A stretch of 45,497 nt of DNA from Bradyrhizobium valentinum (GCF_001440405.1 NZ_LLXX01000208.1:336-45832); one strand, 5' to 3'; shown: positions 1-11,365, counted from the stretch's first letter. Program-made: numbers and translations. Notes: generated by a model from the sequence alone, not told the origin.

Positions 1-681
1 CAGTTCCGGATCGTTCCGCACCTCGGCTGCAGCGCCTTGCAACGCCACCCGGCCGCGATCCAGCACATAGGCGTAGTCGGCTACGCGCAAGGCGAGGTCG
101 AGATGCTGCTCGACAATGACGACCGCGATCTGCTTGGCCAGTTCAATCAGCCGCTCGGTGATCTCCTCGATCACGCCGATCCACACGCCTTCGGTCGGCT
201 CGTCGAGCAACAGCAATTTGGGATCGCCCAGCATCGCACGCCCGATCGCCAGCATCTTGCGTTCGCCGCCCGACAGCGTGCCCGCCGGCTGCTCGAGCCG
301 CTGCCCGAGTTTCGGGAAGATGGCAAGAACCCGATCAACCGCCGCCGGATCGGTATTGAACAGCGAACCGACCGCGAGATTGTCGCGCACCGACAGACGG
401 GCGAACACCGAATGTTCCTGCGGCACATAGCCGATGCCCGAACGAACCCGCTCCTCGGTACGGCGCCGGGTGATGTCACGGCCGTCGAAAAACAATTCGC
501 CCTTCGAGCTCGCAAGCTCGCCGACGATCGTCTTCATCAGTGTGGTCTTGCCGGCTCCGTTACGGCCGAGCACCGCGACGCCGCCGCGCCAGGGGATGCC
601 GATGTTGACATCGAACAGCACCTGGCTGCGGCCATAACCGGCATCGAGATGCCGTATGTCGAGAAATGTTGGTTCAGGCAC
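1..681 (-). CDS. Branched-chain amino acid/urea-type ABC transporter ATPase, LivF/UrtE-like (3' end outside window)
   Basis: ATP-hydrolysing subunit of a HAAT-family importer, on the cytoplasmic face of the membrane. The reading frame is open from a GTG at 679-681 to the window edge, giving 227 residues. Walker A GRNGAGKT is at residues 39-46, signature LSGGE at 136-140 and Walker B LLLLDEPTEG at 156-165. LivF/UrtE proteins are usually about 230-240 residues, so only a few C-terminal residues should be missing. The GTG overlaps the stop of the upstream ATPase gene by eight bases, which suggests translational coupling. It is the last visible gene of the amidase/transporter unit. The substrate cannot be read from the ATPase; amide or urea is inferred from the neighbours. 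Confidence 0.88.
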   Translation of the reverse strand, partial: MPEPTFLDIRHLDAGYGRSQVLFDVNIGIPWRGGVAVLGRNGAGKTTLMKTIVGELASSKGELFFDGRDITRRRTEERVRSGIGYVPQEHSVFARLSVRDNLAVGSLFNTDPAAVDRVLAIFPKLGQRLEQPAGTLSGGERKMLAIGRAMLGDPKLLLLDEPTEGVWIGVIEEITERLIELAKQIAVVIVEQHLDLALRVADYAYVLDRGRVALQGAAAEVRNDPEL

Positions 682-1408
682 GACGCAGATAAATCTCCTG
701 GACGCTCTTGTTGGCCTGGATCTCGGCGACCGTTCCGCACGCAAGCACATGCCCCTGATCGAGCACGGTCAGGCGATCGCAGATATCGCGGATGAAATCC
801 AGGTCGTGCTCGACGATCACAAGCGAGCAGTGCTGTTTGATCGGCTGCAGGAGTTCGCCAGTGACGCGGCGCTCCTCCAGGCTCATGCCGCCGGTCGGCT
901 CGTCCAGCAGCAGTAACCGCGGCTTGCCGGCGAGCGCCATGGCGATTTCCAGCCATTGCTGCTGCCCATGCGACAGCGCCGACGCGGCGTCATGCGCGCG
1001 ATCGGCGAGGCGAAACTGGCTCAGCATCATCATCACCTGATCGTGCAGCACACCGCGCGTGCGCGAGAACACCAGATCCAACAGCGACGACTGCGCCTGC
1101 AGGGCCAGCAGGATGTTGTCGTAGAGCGTCAACGTCGGCAGTACGCTGGTGATCTGGAACTTCAGGCTCATCCCGGCCCGGGCGCGCTCGGTCGGCGGCA
1201 GAGCGGTGATGTCACGGTTCACGAAGCTGATCTTGCCCTGGGTCGGCACTTCCGCGCCGGCGATGCATTTCATCAGCGTGCTCTTTCCGGAGCCGTTCGG
1301 CCCGATCAGCCCGTGAAACTCGTTCTCCTCCACCGTCATCGCCGCGCCATCGAGCGCGGTGAGCTTGCCGAACACCTTGACGATACCGGCGGCCTCAAGG
1401 AGCGGCAT
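674..1408 (-). CDS. ABC transporter ATPase, LivG/UrtD-like
   Basis: Second ATPase of the HAAT-type importer, 244 residues, a normal length for LivG/UrtD. Walker A GPNGSGKST is at residues 36-44, the signature LSHGQ at 145-149, Walker B LLLLDEPTGG at 165-174 and the switch histidine in VIVEHDLDF near residue 200. The signature followed by QQWLEIAMAL resembles UrtD of urea transporters (LSHGQKQWLEIG) more than LivG, which supports urea or a short-chain amide as substrate. Its 5' end overlaps the LivM-like permease gene by 14 bases and its 3' end overlaps the next ATPase by 8, as in a tight operon. Confidence 0.9.
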   Translation of the reverse strand: MPLLEAAGIVKVFGKLTALDGAAMTVEENEFHGLIGPNGSGKSTLMKCIAGAEVPTQGKISFVNRDITALPPTERARAGMSLKFQITSVLPTLTLYDNILLALQAQSSLLDLVFSRTRGVLHDQVMMMLSQFRLADRAHDAASALSHGQQQWLEIAMALAGKPRLLLLDEPTGGMSLEERRVTGELLQPIKQHCSLVIVEHDLDFIRDICDRLTVLDQGHVLACGTVAEIQANKSVQEIYLRRA

Positions 1409-2492
1409 TGCGCTTCTCCTCCGGCCTGGCCCCGAAACTGCCGACGCGCTCGCGTTCGCCGAGCACGAAACTGATCAGCCCGAGCGGACGGAACAGAATC
1501 ACCAGCAACAGCAGCACGCCGAGAATGATCGGCCAGATTTCGCGATAATTGTCCGAGAGCCAGAAGCTGACGCCCTCGATGATGACGGCGCCGATCACCG
1601 CGCCGATCAATGTACCCGATCCGCCAAACAGAACGTAGAGCACCACCTGGGTGGAGATCACCACGCCGACCAGATTGGGCCAGACGAACCCCTCGTGAAA
1701 TGCGTAGAGGCTGCCGGCAAGGCCTGCGACGGTGCCACCGACGGCGAACACGATCGCCTTCAGGTGTTGCACCTTGTAGCCGAAGAAGGCGATGCGCTGC
1801 TCGTTCTCGCGAAGTCCGGCCAACGCCAAGCCGAATTGCGAACGCACCAGAAAGCGGCACAACAGATAGACGACGGCGAGAATGCCAAGCGCCAGATAGT
1901 AGTAGACCGGTCCCTCGGTGATGTCGTAGCTGCCGAGCGACATCGACGGAATCGAGGGGATGCCGTTCTGTCCGCCGAGATAGTACCAGCCCCGCGCCAG
2001 ACGGTCGGCGGCATAGGACCCGGTCAGGGTGCCGAGCGCAACGAAGATCACGCTGGAGCGATGCCGGCCGAGCAGCAGAAAGCCACCGAGCAGAAGCGAG
2101 GCGGCAAGCCCGATCAGAGTTCCCGCAGGCAACACCAGAAAGATCGAGGTGATGCCGAGGTCGCGCGCCATCAATGCAACGCCATAGCCGGCCGAGCCAA
2201 AAAACAGGGCCTGGCCAAAGCTCATGATGCCGGCATATCCCCACACCAGATCGAACGAGAGCGCGAACAATGCGAGGATGATGACACGGGTGGCGAACAC
2301 GGTGAGATAATCCTGCAGGAACAAAGGCAGGACCAGCGCTGCGATCAGCACCAGCCCTTCGACGATCGGCAGCACTTTTAGTCGCGCGACTACCTGCCGC
2401 GCCGGCGATGCGCCATCAAATCTGTTCTCAGCCATCGAAACTTCCGGCCCTTCGCCCAGCTTCACGCGAAGGGCCTGCTTTACCGCGCCCAT
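1395..2492 (-). CDS. ABC transporter permease, LivM/UrtC-like
   Basis: Inner-membrane permease of the HAAT-type importer, 365 residues. The first 45 or so residues are polar and cytoplasmic. Long hydrophobic segments follow (for example VEGLVLIAALVLPLFLQDYL and the stretch starting VILALFALSF), with the LivM-type motif GYAGIMSFGQALFFG around residues 85-100. The tail after the last helix is short and charged. The gene starts 8 bases after the solute-binding protein gene ends and overlaps the ATPase gene downstream, so it is clearly co-transcribed. It should form a heterodimer with the LivH-like permease encoded at 3725-4582. Confidence 0.9.
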   Translation of the reverse strand: MGAVKQALRVKLGEGPEVSMAENRFDGASPARQVVARLKVLPIVEGLVLIAALVLPLFLQDYLTVFATRVIILALFALSFDLVWGYAGIMSFGQALFFGSAGYGVALMARDLGITSIFLVLPAGTLIGLAASLLLGGFLLLGRHRSSVIFVALGTLTGSYAADRLARGWYYLGGQNGIPSIPSMSLGSYDITEGPVYYYLALGILAVVYLLCRFLVRSQFGLALAGLRENEQRIAFFGYKVQHLKAIVFAVGGTVAGLAGSLYAFHEGFVWPNLVGVVISTQVVLYVLFGGSGTLIGAVIGAVIIEGVSFWLSDNYREIWPIILGVLLLLVILFRPLGLISFVLGERERVGSFGARPEEKRNAAP

Positions 2493-2499
2493 CGATCAC

Positions 2500-3720
2500 T
2501 CAGCATTCCTTGGGATCGACGAGCCCATCGCTGCGTCCCACGATCTCGTAATTGCCGCCCTTGGCGACGGCGGTGTACATCTTCATCTTGCAGTGCCGCT
2601 TGCCCGGCACCATCTCGGCCGGTCCGCCCGGGCCCTCCGCGATCTTGGCATGATCGAGCGCCGCTGCCACCGCATCACGGTCGATCTTGCCGGCCTCCTT
2701 GACCGCCGCTTCCCACAGCTTAAGCCCGCGATAGGTGCCGGTCGCCGCGCTGCCGGCGGCGAACAGGAAATTGCCCGGGAAATCCTTCTCGTAGGCAGCC
2801 TGGATCTTGGCGCTGACCGGATCCTCCTTGGTGAGCGCCTTGAAGTAGTCGAGGCAGCTCGCAAGGCCCTCGATCTCGCTGGCCTGATTGATGTTGAGCG
2901 TGTTCTCGTCGTAGTAGACGCAGGCGAGCCGCCCGCCATTCTTCAGGAAGCCGGCCTCGTAGAGCTGTTTGAAGAACGGACCGACGCCCGGCGGGATCAC
3001 CGTGTTGAAGACGACGTCGACCTTGTTGGAGATGATGCGGTTCACGGTAGCCGAGAAATCGACCTGGTCGAGCGGGTAGTACTCTTCGAACACGACCTCG
3101 CCCCCGTTGGATTCGATCACCTTGCGGGCATAGACATTGAGCGTGTGCGGCCAGACATAGTTGGCGCTCGGCAGCGCGAACTTCTTGCCGCCGTTCTTGA
3201 TCAGCCAGGGAATGAACTCATCGCATTGCTGCGCCGGGGTCGGTCCGGTGCAGAACAGGTTGGGCGTGCACTCCTTGCCCTCGTAGAGCTGCGGATAGAT
3301 GTAGAGTGTCTTGCCGCGCGCCACGATCGGATCCTTGATCGCGTTGCGCATCGAAGATGTGATGCCGCCGAGCACCATGTCGACCTTGTCGCGCTGGATC
3401 AGCTTGCGGACATTGCCGACAGCGACCGATTCGTTGGAAGCGGTGTCCTCGATATAGAGCTCGAGCGGCCGGCCGAGCAGGCCGCCGGCATCGTTGATTT
3501 GCTTGATGACCATCCTGGCGACATTGGCGTCGGCGTTGCCGGCGTAGGCGATCGGGCCGGTCAGGTCGGTGGCGATGCCGATCTTGATCGCACCTTCGGC
3601 GGCGTTGGCCCAGTCGGGCCTCACCACCCAACTGCCGACGCCGGTTGCGATCGCTCCGCTCGCAAAGGCGAAATTGCTGAGAAAACGACGGCGTGTGAGA
3701 CTCATTCGATCCGCGAACAT
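2500..3720 (-). CDS. Tat-exported substrate-binding protein of an amide/urea-type ABC transporter
   Basis: Periplasmic ligand-binding subunit (Peripla_BP_5, UrtA/AmiC branch), 406 residues from the ATG at 3718-3720. The frame is open further upstream, but that would overlap the permease gene; this ATG is preceded by GGGGAGAGGGG and sits 4 bases after that gene. The N-terminus carries a twin-arginine signal (SLTRRRFLSNFAF), a hydrophobic stretch and a likely cleavage near ANA at residues 38-40. The mature protein begins with GAIKIGIATDLTGPIAYAGN, typical of the family. YPQLYEGKE matches the region that contacts amide or urea in AmiC and UrtA. The gene lies between the two permease genes rather than at the head of the operon. 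The ligand is inferred, not shown. Confidence 0.88.
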   Translation of the reverse strand: MFADRMSLTRRRFLSNFAFASGAIATGVGSWVVRPDWANAAEGAIKIGIATDLTGPIAYAGNADANVARMVIKQINDAGGLLGRPLELYIEDTASNESVAVGNVRKLIQRDKVDMVLGGITSSMRNAIKDPIVARGKTLYIYPQLYEGKECTPNLFCTGPTPAQQCDEFIPWLIKNGGKKFALPSANYVWPHTLNVYARKVIESNGGEVVFEEYYPLDQVDFSATVNRIISNKVDVVFNTVIPPGVGPFFKQLYEAGFLKNGGRLACVYYDENTLNINQASEIEGLASCLDYFKALTKEDPVSAKIQAAYEKDFPGNFLFAAGSAATGTYRGLKLWEAAVKEAGKIDRDAVAAALDHAKIAEGPGGPAEMVPGKRHCKMKMYTAVAKGGNYEIVGRSDGLVDPKEC

Positions 3721-3724
3721 GTGA

Positions 3725-4582
3725 CTAAACCCCTCTCCCCGATATGAGACCTTGCGGCCGGAATTTGATGAAGGCGATGGCCAGTACGAACACGAGCACA
3801 TCGGCGACCACCGGCGACATGACCCAGGGCAGCGCGGCGCTGAGCGTTCCAATCAGGCCGGCGCCGGCCACCGGTCCAATGAAGGATCCGACTCCGCCGA
3901 CCATGACCGCGACGAAGCCCTGGATCAGGAAGCGGATGCCGAGATCGGCGAACAGGCTGAAGACGGGCACGATCAGCGCGCCAGCAAGTCCGGCCAGCGC
4001 AGCGCCGAACGCAAAGGTGGTACCGTAGATCAGGGGCGTCGAGATACCCGACGCCCGCGCCAGCGCCGGATTCTCCAGCGTGGCGCGCACGCGCAGACCG
4101 AAGCTGGTCCGCGACAGCAGGAGATAGCACCCCGCCATCACCAGCAGCGTGATCACGATGATGGTGAAGCGCCAGGCCGAGATGTGCATGTTGCCGAGAT
4201 CGATCGATCCGCCGATCGGCTCCGGCACGGTCAGATAGAAGCCGCCGATCAGGCCGCGCACGCTCTCGCGGATGATCAGCCCGAGCGCGTAGGTGCCGAG
4301 CATCGCCACGATCGGCGCGGCATAGAAACGGCGAATGATCAATGCTTCGAGCACGAAGCCGAGCCCACCGACGATGAAGGGGGCGGCGACCATGCCGGCC
4401 CAGATCGGAACCCCGCGGCTGAAGGCCAGATAGGTGATGTAGGCGCCGAGTAAAACGAACTCGCCCTGCGCGAAGTTGAAGATCCCCATCATGCTGGCGA
4501 TGATTCCGAGCCCCAGCACGACCAGTACGATGATCGCGCCAAAGCTCAGGATCTCGAACGCCGCGACGAAGGTGCTAGCCAT
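3725..4582 (-). CDS. ABC transporter permease, LivH/UrtB-like
   Basis: Inner-membrane permease of the HAAT family, 285 residues, close to the LivH norm. It has about eight hydrophobic segments and the family motif GIFNFAQGEFVLLGAY near residues 33-48, followed later by GVGSFIGPVAGAGLIG. It begins 36 bases after the amidase gene ends and is followed 4 bases later by the binding-protein gene. The spacing joins the amidase to the transporter in one transcription unit and suggests that the imported compound is the amidase substrate. Confidence 0.9.
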   Translation of the reverse strand: MASTFVAAFEILSFGAIIVLVVLGLGIIASMMGIFNFAQGEFVLLGAYITYLAFSRGVPIWAGMVAAPFIVGGLGFVLEALIIRRFYAAPIVAMLGTYALGLIIRESVRGLIGGFYLTVPEPIGGSIDLGNMHISAWRFTIIVITLLVMAGCYLLLSRTSFGLRVRATLENPALARASGISTPLIYGTTFAFGAALAGLAGALIVPVFSLFADLGIRFLIQGFVAVMVGGVGSFIGPVAGAGLIGTLSAALPWVMSPVVADVLVFVLAIAFIKFRPQGLISGRGV

Positions 4583-4618
4583 GCCCTGCCATCCGATCGG
4601 CCTGCAACGAATGCCCCC

Positions 4619-6133
4619 TCACATCTTTTTCCAGTCGCCGATCTGCTCGAAGGCGTGGGCCGCGCGATAGATCGTCGTTTCCTCGAACATCCGGCCGACC
4701 AGCATCAGCCCGACGGGCAGGCCGTCGACCATGCCGCAAGGCAGCGACATTGCGGGGTGATGGGTGATGTCGAACGGCGCCGTGTTCGCGATCATCTCCA
4801 GCGCTCGGGCGACATAGTCTTCACGGCTCGCATTGGCCGGCGGCAGCGGCGTCGCCTTCATCGGCGTCGTCGGCAGCAGCAGGAGATCATAGTCCTTGAA
4901 CGCCTTGTCATAGGCGGCGGTCAGCCTCCGCGAGATGTTGAGCGCCTTGCCGTAGTAGCGCGGGCCGAAATTGTTGTTGATGTAGGTGCCGAGCAGCAGG
5001 AACAGCTTGGTGGTTTCCGACAGCGAGTCGGCCTGCCGCCGCCAGCCGCGGTGGAAATCCATCAGCGAAGTCGAGTAGAGATCCGCCCGGCTGAGGCCGT
5101 AGCCGTCGCCATACATCATGGTCTGGGTCATGCCCTCGGTGCCGATCGGCGTCCAGATCGCGGGCCCGGTCAGGTGCATCGGAACCGAGACCTGCTCAAC
5201 GGTGGCGCCGAGATCGCGGAAGCGTATCGCCGCCTCGCGTACGCTCTCATTGACCGCAGCCTCCGCATTCGGCTGTTCGAAGCCTTCCTTCAGAATGCCG
5301 ATCTTCATCCCCTTGACGCCGGCGCCAAGCGCCTTGGTGTACTCATCGACCTTCGGCGCCTTGATGCGCGGATCGTAACCGTCGTCGCCGGCGATCACCT
5401 CGAGCAGCAGCGCGTTGTCGGCCACCGTCGCCGTCATCGGCCCGGTGTGGTCGACGAAGATCTCGATCGGCATGATGCCGGTATAGGGCACAAGCCCCCA
5501 GGTCGGCTTCATCCCGTAGGTGCCGCAAAACGAGGACGGCATGCGGATCGAGCCGCCCTGGTCGCCGCCGATCGCCATGTCGACCTCGCCTAGCGCGACG
5601 ACGACGCCGGAGCCTGACGACGAACCGCCGGCCGAATAGCCCATCTTGTGCGGATTGTGCACGGCCCCCACCGCACCGGTGTGGCTGCCGCCAGACATGC
5701 AAAAGGATTCGCAGTGCACCTTGCCGGCGATCTCGGCGCCCGCGTCCAGCATGCGGGTGACGATGGTGGCGTCGAAATCGGGCACATAGCCTTCCAGCGT
5801 AGCCGATCCGTTCATCATCGGCACGCCGGCCAGCATGATGTTGTCCTTCAGCGCAACCGTCTTGCCCTTGAGCTTGCCGGCCGCCGCCCCTTTCACCGTC
5901 GACTTGCGGTACCAGGCGTTGCGCGGATTTTCTTCCGGCGAGGGCCGATGGCCCGGCGTGCGCGGGTATTTCACCTGCGGCACCTCGTCCGGCATTGCGG
6001 CTACGAGATTGTAGGCATCGATCGAGCCCTGCATCAGGCCGCGGAACGAGGCTACATCTTCCTCGGTCAGCGAGAGGCCGCATTGCTCCGCGACCGCACG
6101 AAGTTGGGTTGGGGTTGGTAGGACGACTGACAC
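4619..6133 (-). CDS. Amidase-signature family amidase
   Basis: Cytoplasmic hydrolase that should release ammonia from an amide; 504 residues from the GTG at 6131-6133, which has AGGAG six bases before it. The open frame continues to 6274, but that extension lies between the genes and lacks family similarity. The catalytic triad is visible: Lys about 96 in TVALKDNIML, cis-Ser about 171 in AGGSSSGSG, and nucleophile Ser about 195 in GGDQGGSIRMP. The DQGGSIR form is common in nitrile- and amide-degrading amidases, whereas GatA usually has DTGGSIR. A GatA role is unlikely because the length, neighbours and absence of gatB or gatC do not fit. The substrate is unknown; a small aliphatic or aromatic amide is inferred. 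Confidence 0.9.
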   Translation of the reverse strand: MSVVLPTPTQLRAVAEQCGLSLTEEDVASFRGLMQGSIDAYNLVAAMPDEVPQVKYPRTPGHRPSPEENPRNAWYRKSTVKGAAAGKLKGKTVALKDNIMLAGVPMMNGSATLEGYVPDFDATIVTRMLDAGAEIAGKVHCESFCMSGGSHTGAVGAVHNPHKMGYSAGGSSSGSGVVVALGEVDMAIGGDQGGSIRMPSSFCGTYGMKPTWGLVPYTGIMPIEIFVDHTGPMTATVADNALLLEVIAGDDGYDPRIKAPKVDEYTKALGAGVKGMKIGILKEGFEQPNAEAAVNESVREAAIRFRDLGATVEQVSVPMHLTGPAIWTPIGTEGMTQTMMYGDGYGLSRADLYSTSLMDFHRGWRRQADSLSETTKLFLLLGTYINNNFGPRYYGKALNISRRLTAAYDKAFKDYDLLLLPTTPMKATPLPPANASREDYVARALEMIANTAPFDITHHPAMSLPCGMVDGLPVGLMLVGRMFEETTIYRAAHAFEQIGDWKKM

Positions 6134-6217
6134 GACGCTCTCCTGAAGCTTTGAGTTCCCGGCGCGGTGCCGCTGCCCGCCTTGCGGCGCGCCGGCTCCC
6201 ACTTTGGTATTCAAAAC

Positions 6218-6230
6218 GGAAATATTTTCC
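6218..6230. promoter_or_regulatory. Candidate operator upstream of amidase gene
   Basis: The 148-base gap between the sensor gene and the amidase gene holds an AT-rich near-palindrome, GGAAAATATTTCC on the coding (minus) strand, flanked by imperfect TTGAAAA arms. The core GGAAAATATT recurs between the sensor and marR genes. A MarR binding site is an inference from these shared bases. Confidence 0.35.
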
Positions 6231-6281
6231 TTTTCAAGTATTATTTCGAAGTTCGGCGCCGACAGGCCGTGCATTGTTTTT

Positions 6282-7466
6282 CTAGATCGTCTTGATCACC
6301 TTGAAGTCGAGGCCACTGGCCTCGGCAAGATACATCGGCATCTCGGCACGGCCACCGCGGATGGTGATGGGGCCTCGGGCGCCCGCATACACCACATTAC
6401 GCGCGGCCGCGAGCAACGGCCCCATCGACAACGATCCGGCTCGGTTGGCTGCCGCTTCGAGGAAGCGCAACCCCTCATAGTTGGATTGGCTGACGGATCC
6501 GATCGGCGGCGCGTGCGGACCGAACATCGCCCGATAGCGGGAGAGGAATTCGTCGTTGGCGCGCGAGCCGACGCAATTGAAGTAGCCGGATGCGCAGAAC
6601 AGGTTCTCGGTATTCTCGGCCCCGATGCCGAGCAGGACTGTCTCGTCCATCGCGCCGGCGAAGCGCAGCGTGGTGGCGGCGAGGCCACATTGGGCGAAGG
6701 CGCGATTGAACGTGATGCTGTCCGTGCCGATCAGCGAAATCAGCACCGCATCGGGCTTTGCGGCACGAATGCGCGCCAGATGCGCCTCGTGGTTGTCTTC
6801 CCCGACCGGAACGAACTCTTCGCCGACGACCTGCCCGCCCGCTTCGGCGATGTATCGCTTGACCGCGCGATGCGACTGCCATGGCCACACATAATCGCTG
6901 CCGATCAGATACCAGCGCGACGCCTTCTTGACGTCGGACAGCCAATGGATAGACGGCCGGCTCTGCCAACGCGGCGTCTCGCCGATCGCCATCACGCCCG
7001 GCGTGCGCTCGCCACCCTCGTAGACGGGGGTATAGATATAGGGAATGCGGTTGCGAGTGACCTTGCGCAGTGCGACACGGACCGCGCTGATGTGCGAACC
7101 CATGATCAGGTCGACTTCGTCGAAGGCCAGAGCGCGTTCAGCGCGGCGCACCACCTCCTCGATTGGCCCACCGGAATCGTAGACCGACAGCTCAATCTCG
7201 CGTCCGAGAATGCCGCCGCGTTTATTAATCTCGGAGATCGCCAGCAGGACGCTATTGGTGGCGCTCGGGCCCCAGATTCCAGGCGACCCCGAGAAGGTAA
7301 GAAAATTGCCCACCCGCAGCTTGCTGTGGGCGCCTCGGCGCCTCGATGATCCGGGCTTGATCGTGGACAGGTCGAGATCGTCCGTCGCCGACGACAGGTT
7401 TCGAAACAACAGCGCAGGCGGAATCGCAGAACCGCCGGGAGCCGGGAAGTTTACCGTCGAGCGCAC
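6282..7466 (-). CDS. AmiC-like periplasmic-binding-fold protein without a signal peptide, probable amide sensor
   Basis: 394 residues, Peripla_BP_5 fold. The start is GTG at 7464-7466 with AGGAG about seven bases upstream. The first 45 residues are polar, with no hydrophobic core or twin arginine, so the protein should stay in the cytosol, unlike the exported homologue at 2500-3720. Similarity to Pseudomonas aeruginosa AmiC is visible in YTPVYEGGE, in LIGSDYVWPWQS (AmiC has FIGSDYIYPRES), in GGQVVGEEFVPV, and at the end in GPITIRGG. AmiC binds amides and controls the antiterminator AmiR. No AmiR-like gene is present here; a MarR gene diverges from this one instead. A binding protein reached by an unusual export route is the alternative. 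Confidence 0.75.
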   Translation of the reverse strand: MRSTVNFPAPGGSAIPPALLFRNLSSATDDLDLSTIKPGSSRRRGAHSKLRVGNFLTFSGSPGIWGPSATNSVLLAISEINKRGGILGREIELSVYDSGGPIEEVVRRAERALAFDEVDLIMGSHISAVRVALRKVTRNRIPYIYTPVYEGGERTPGVMAIGETPRWQSRPSIHWLSDVKKASRWYLIGSDYVWPWQSHRAVKRYIAEAGGQVVGEEFVPVGEDNHEAHLARIRAAKPDAVLISLIGTDSITFNRAFAQCGLAATTLRFAGAMDETVLLGIGAENTENLFCASGYFNCVGSRANDEFLSRYRAMFGPHAPPIGSVSQSNYEGLRFLEAAANRAGSLSMGPLLAAARNVVYAGARGPITIRGGRAEMPMYLAEASGLDFKVIKTI

Positions 7467-7548
7467 GCCAACTCCTGTCTGTCACCAGACCAAAACGCAC
7501 CCAGCGGGCGGCCGCGGCATCCGCCCTTCCTCGTTGGAGAAATATCTT

Positions 7549-7575
7549 ATTGGAAAATATTGAATATTCAACAAT
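7549..7575. promoter_or_regulatory. Candidate operator in the sensor-marR intergenic region
   Basis: The 154-base divergent region contains the perfect 12-base palindrome TTGAATATTCAA at 7560-7571, immediately preceded by GGAAAATATT, the motif also found upstream of the amidase gene. This is the expected place for a self-regulating MarR protein to bind. No convincing -35/-10 pair could be assigned. Confidence 0.4.
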
Positions 7576-7620
7576 TGAAGTGCATATAGAAACGGCACCC
7601 GTTGCCGGACATTCATTCAA

Positions 7621-8088
7621 TTGGATCAAGACGAAGTCTCAGCCGTGGCCAAACCGCCAAAAGCGAACTCCCCCATCACCGAACACCTCGCTTATTTGCT
7701 TGCGCAAGCCAACCGGGAGATCAACCGGCAGTTGGAGATGCGACTGAGCAAGGAAGGCGTACCTGTCGAGCAGTGGCGCATCCTTAAAGTTCTGTCCGAT
7801 GGCAACGGCCATTCCATGGGCGAACTCGCGGACGCCGTGCTGCTCAACCATCCGACGCTGACCAAGATGGTCGACCGCATGGTATCGGACGCGCTGGTCT
7901 ACCGTGTTCAGGATCCCAAGGACCGCCGCAAAGTCCTGATGTTCGTGTCCGACCGCGGCAAGGCGCTGAGCAAACGGCTGAACTCGCTGGCGGTGAGCCA
8001 GGAGGAGCACATCGTCGAGAACTACGGCGACAAATCGACCAACGAGCTCAAGCGGCTCCTGGAAAGCCTGATCGACAGCTCGAACTGA
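7621..8088 (+). CDS. MarR family transcriptional regulator
   Basis: Dimeric winged-helix regulator, 155 residues from a TTG at 7621. A GTG at 7645 is an alternative start, and neither has a clear ribosome site. Helices near residues 45-95 carry the MarR pattern: EQWRILKVLSDGNGHSMGEL, then LNHPTLTKMVDRMVSDALVY as the recognition helix and wing entry, and DPKDRRKVLMFVSDRGKAL as the wing with the typical D-x-R-R motif. It is divergent from the AmiC-like gene and is the only regulator next to the amidase/transporter unit, so it probably controls it. The ligand is unknown. Confidence 0.85.
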   Translation: MDQDEVSAVAKPPKANSPITEHLAYLLAQANREINRQLEMRLSKEGVPVEQWRILKVLSDGNGHSMGELADAVLLNHPTLTKMVDRMVSDALVYRVQDPKDRRKVLMFVSDRGKALSKRLNSLAVSQEEHIVENYGDKSTNELKRLLESLIDSSN

Positions 8089-8178
8089 GCTACACGTTTT
8101 CGCGGTAGGGTTCCGGTTTACGCCGGGCGATACTGGAATTGGCGGCGCCGGCGGAACAGTCGCCGCCCGCGTTGGCGC

Positions 8179-11016
<2,838 letters not shown>

Positions 11017-11365
11017 GCCAATTCCTGCCTTTGCCGTTACTTGCGTTGCAAGCCGTGACGTGGTCCACCAAGTTGCCTATCAACTCACCGTGACGCGTCG
11101 CGGCAAATACCCCGTTCCGGGGCCACATCCGCCTAATGAGTGGGAATTAAGCAATCCAAGGTTCAACGGCAAAAAGCGCAGTAAAATAAGCGCTATCGCC
11201 GCCGTACGATCCGGCACAGATATGGCTGGGTTGGGACCTTGTCAACGTGGGTCCATCTGTCAAGGAATTCATCATTTTGACAGACTTTTCGCGTTGCCAA
11301 GGCCGCATGATTGGGCGAGTGTCCCGCCGCCTTTGCCGCCCCCTTCTTCAAGACAAGGATTTTCC
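11017..11365. promoter_or_regulatory. Divergent intergenic region between secA and the parvulin gene
   Basis: 349 bases without a gene, expected to hold both promoters. TGTCAA at 11258-11263 and TTGACA at 11277-11282 form an inverted pair, and the latter resembles a -35 box for the rightward gene, though no good -10 follows. Another short dyad, AGCGC/GCGCT, surrounds an A-rich run near 11175-11195. Nothing else was recognised. Confidence 0.3.

Noticed and set aside
1359..2381. 340-codon open frame opposite the LivM-like permease
   Set aside because: Composition rich in Gln, Asp, His and Arg is that of an antisense reading of a membrane protein gene.
4619..6133. GatA subunit of the glutamyl-tRNA amidotransferase
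   Set aside because: The DQGGSIR motif, the transporter and sensor neighbours and the lack of gatB or gatC point to a catabolic amidase.
6134..6274. N-terminal extension of the amidase to 6274
   Set aside because: It lies in the intergenic region, lacks family similarity and a ribosome site, whereas the GTG at 6133 has AGGAG at the right distance.
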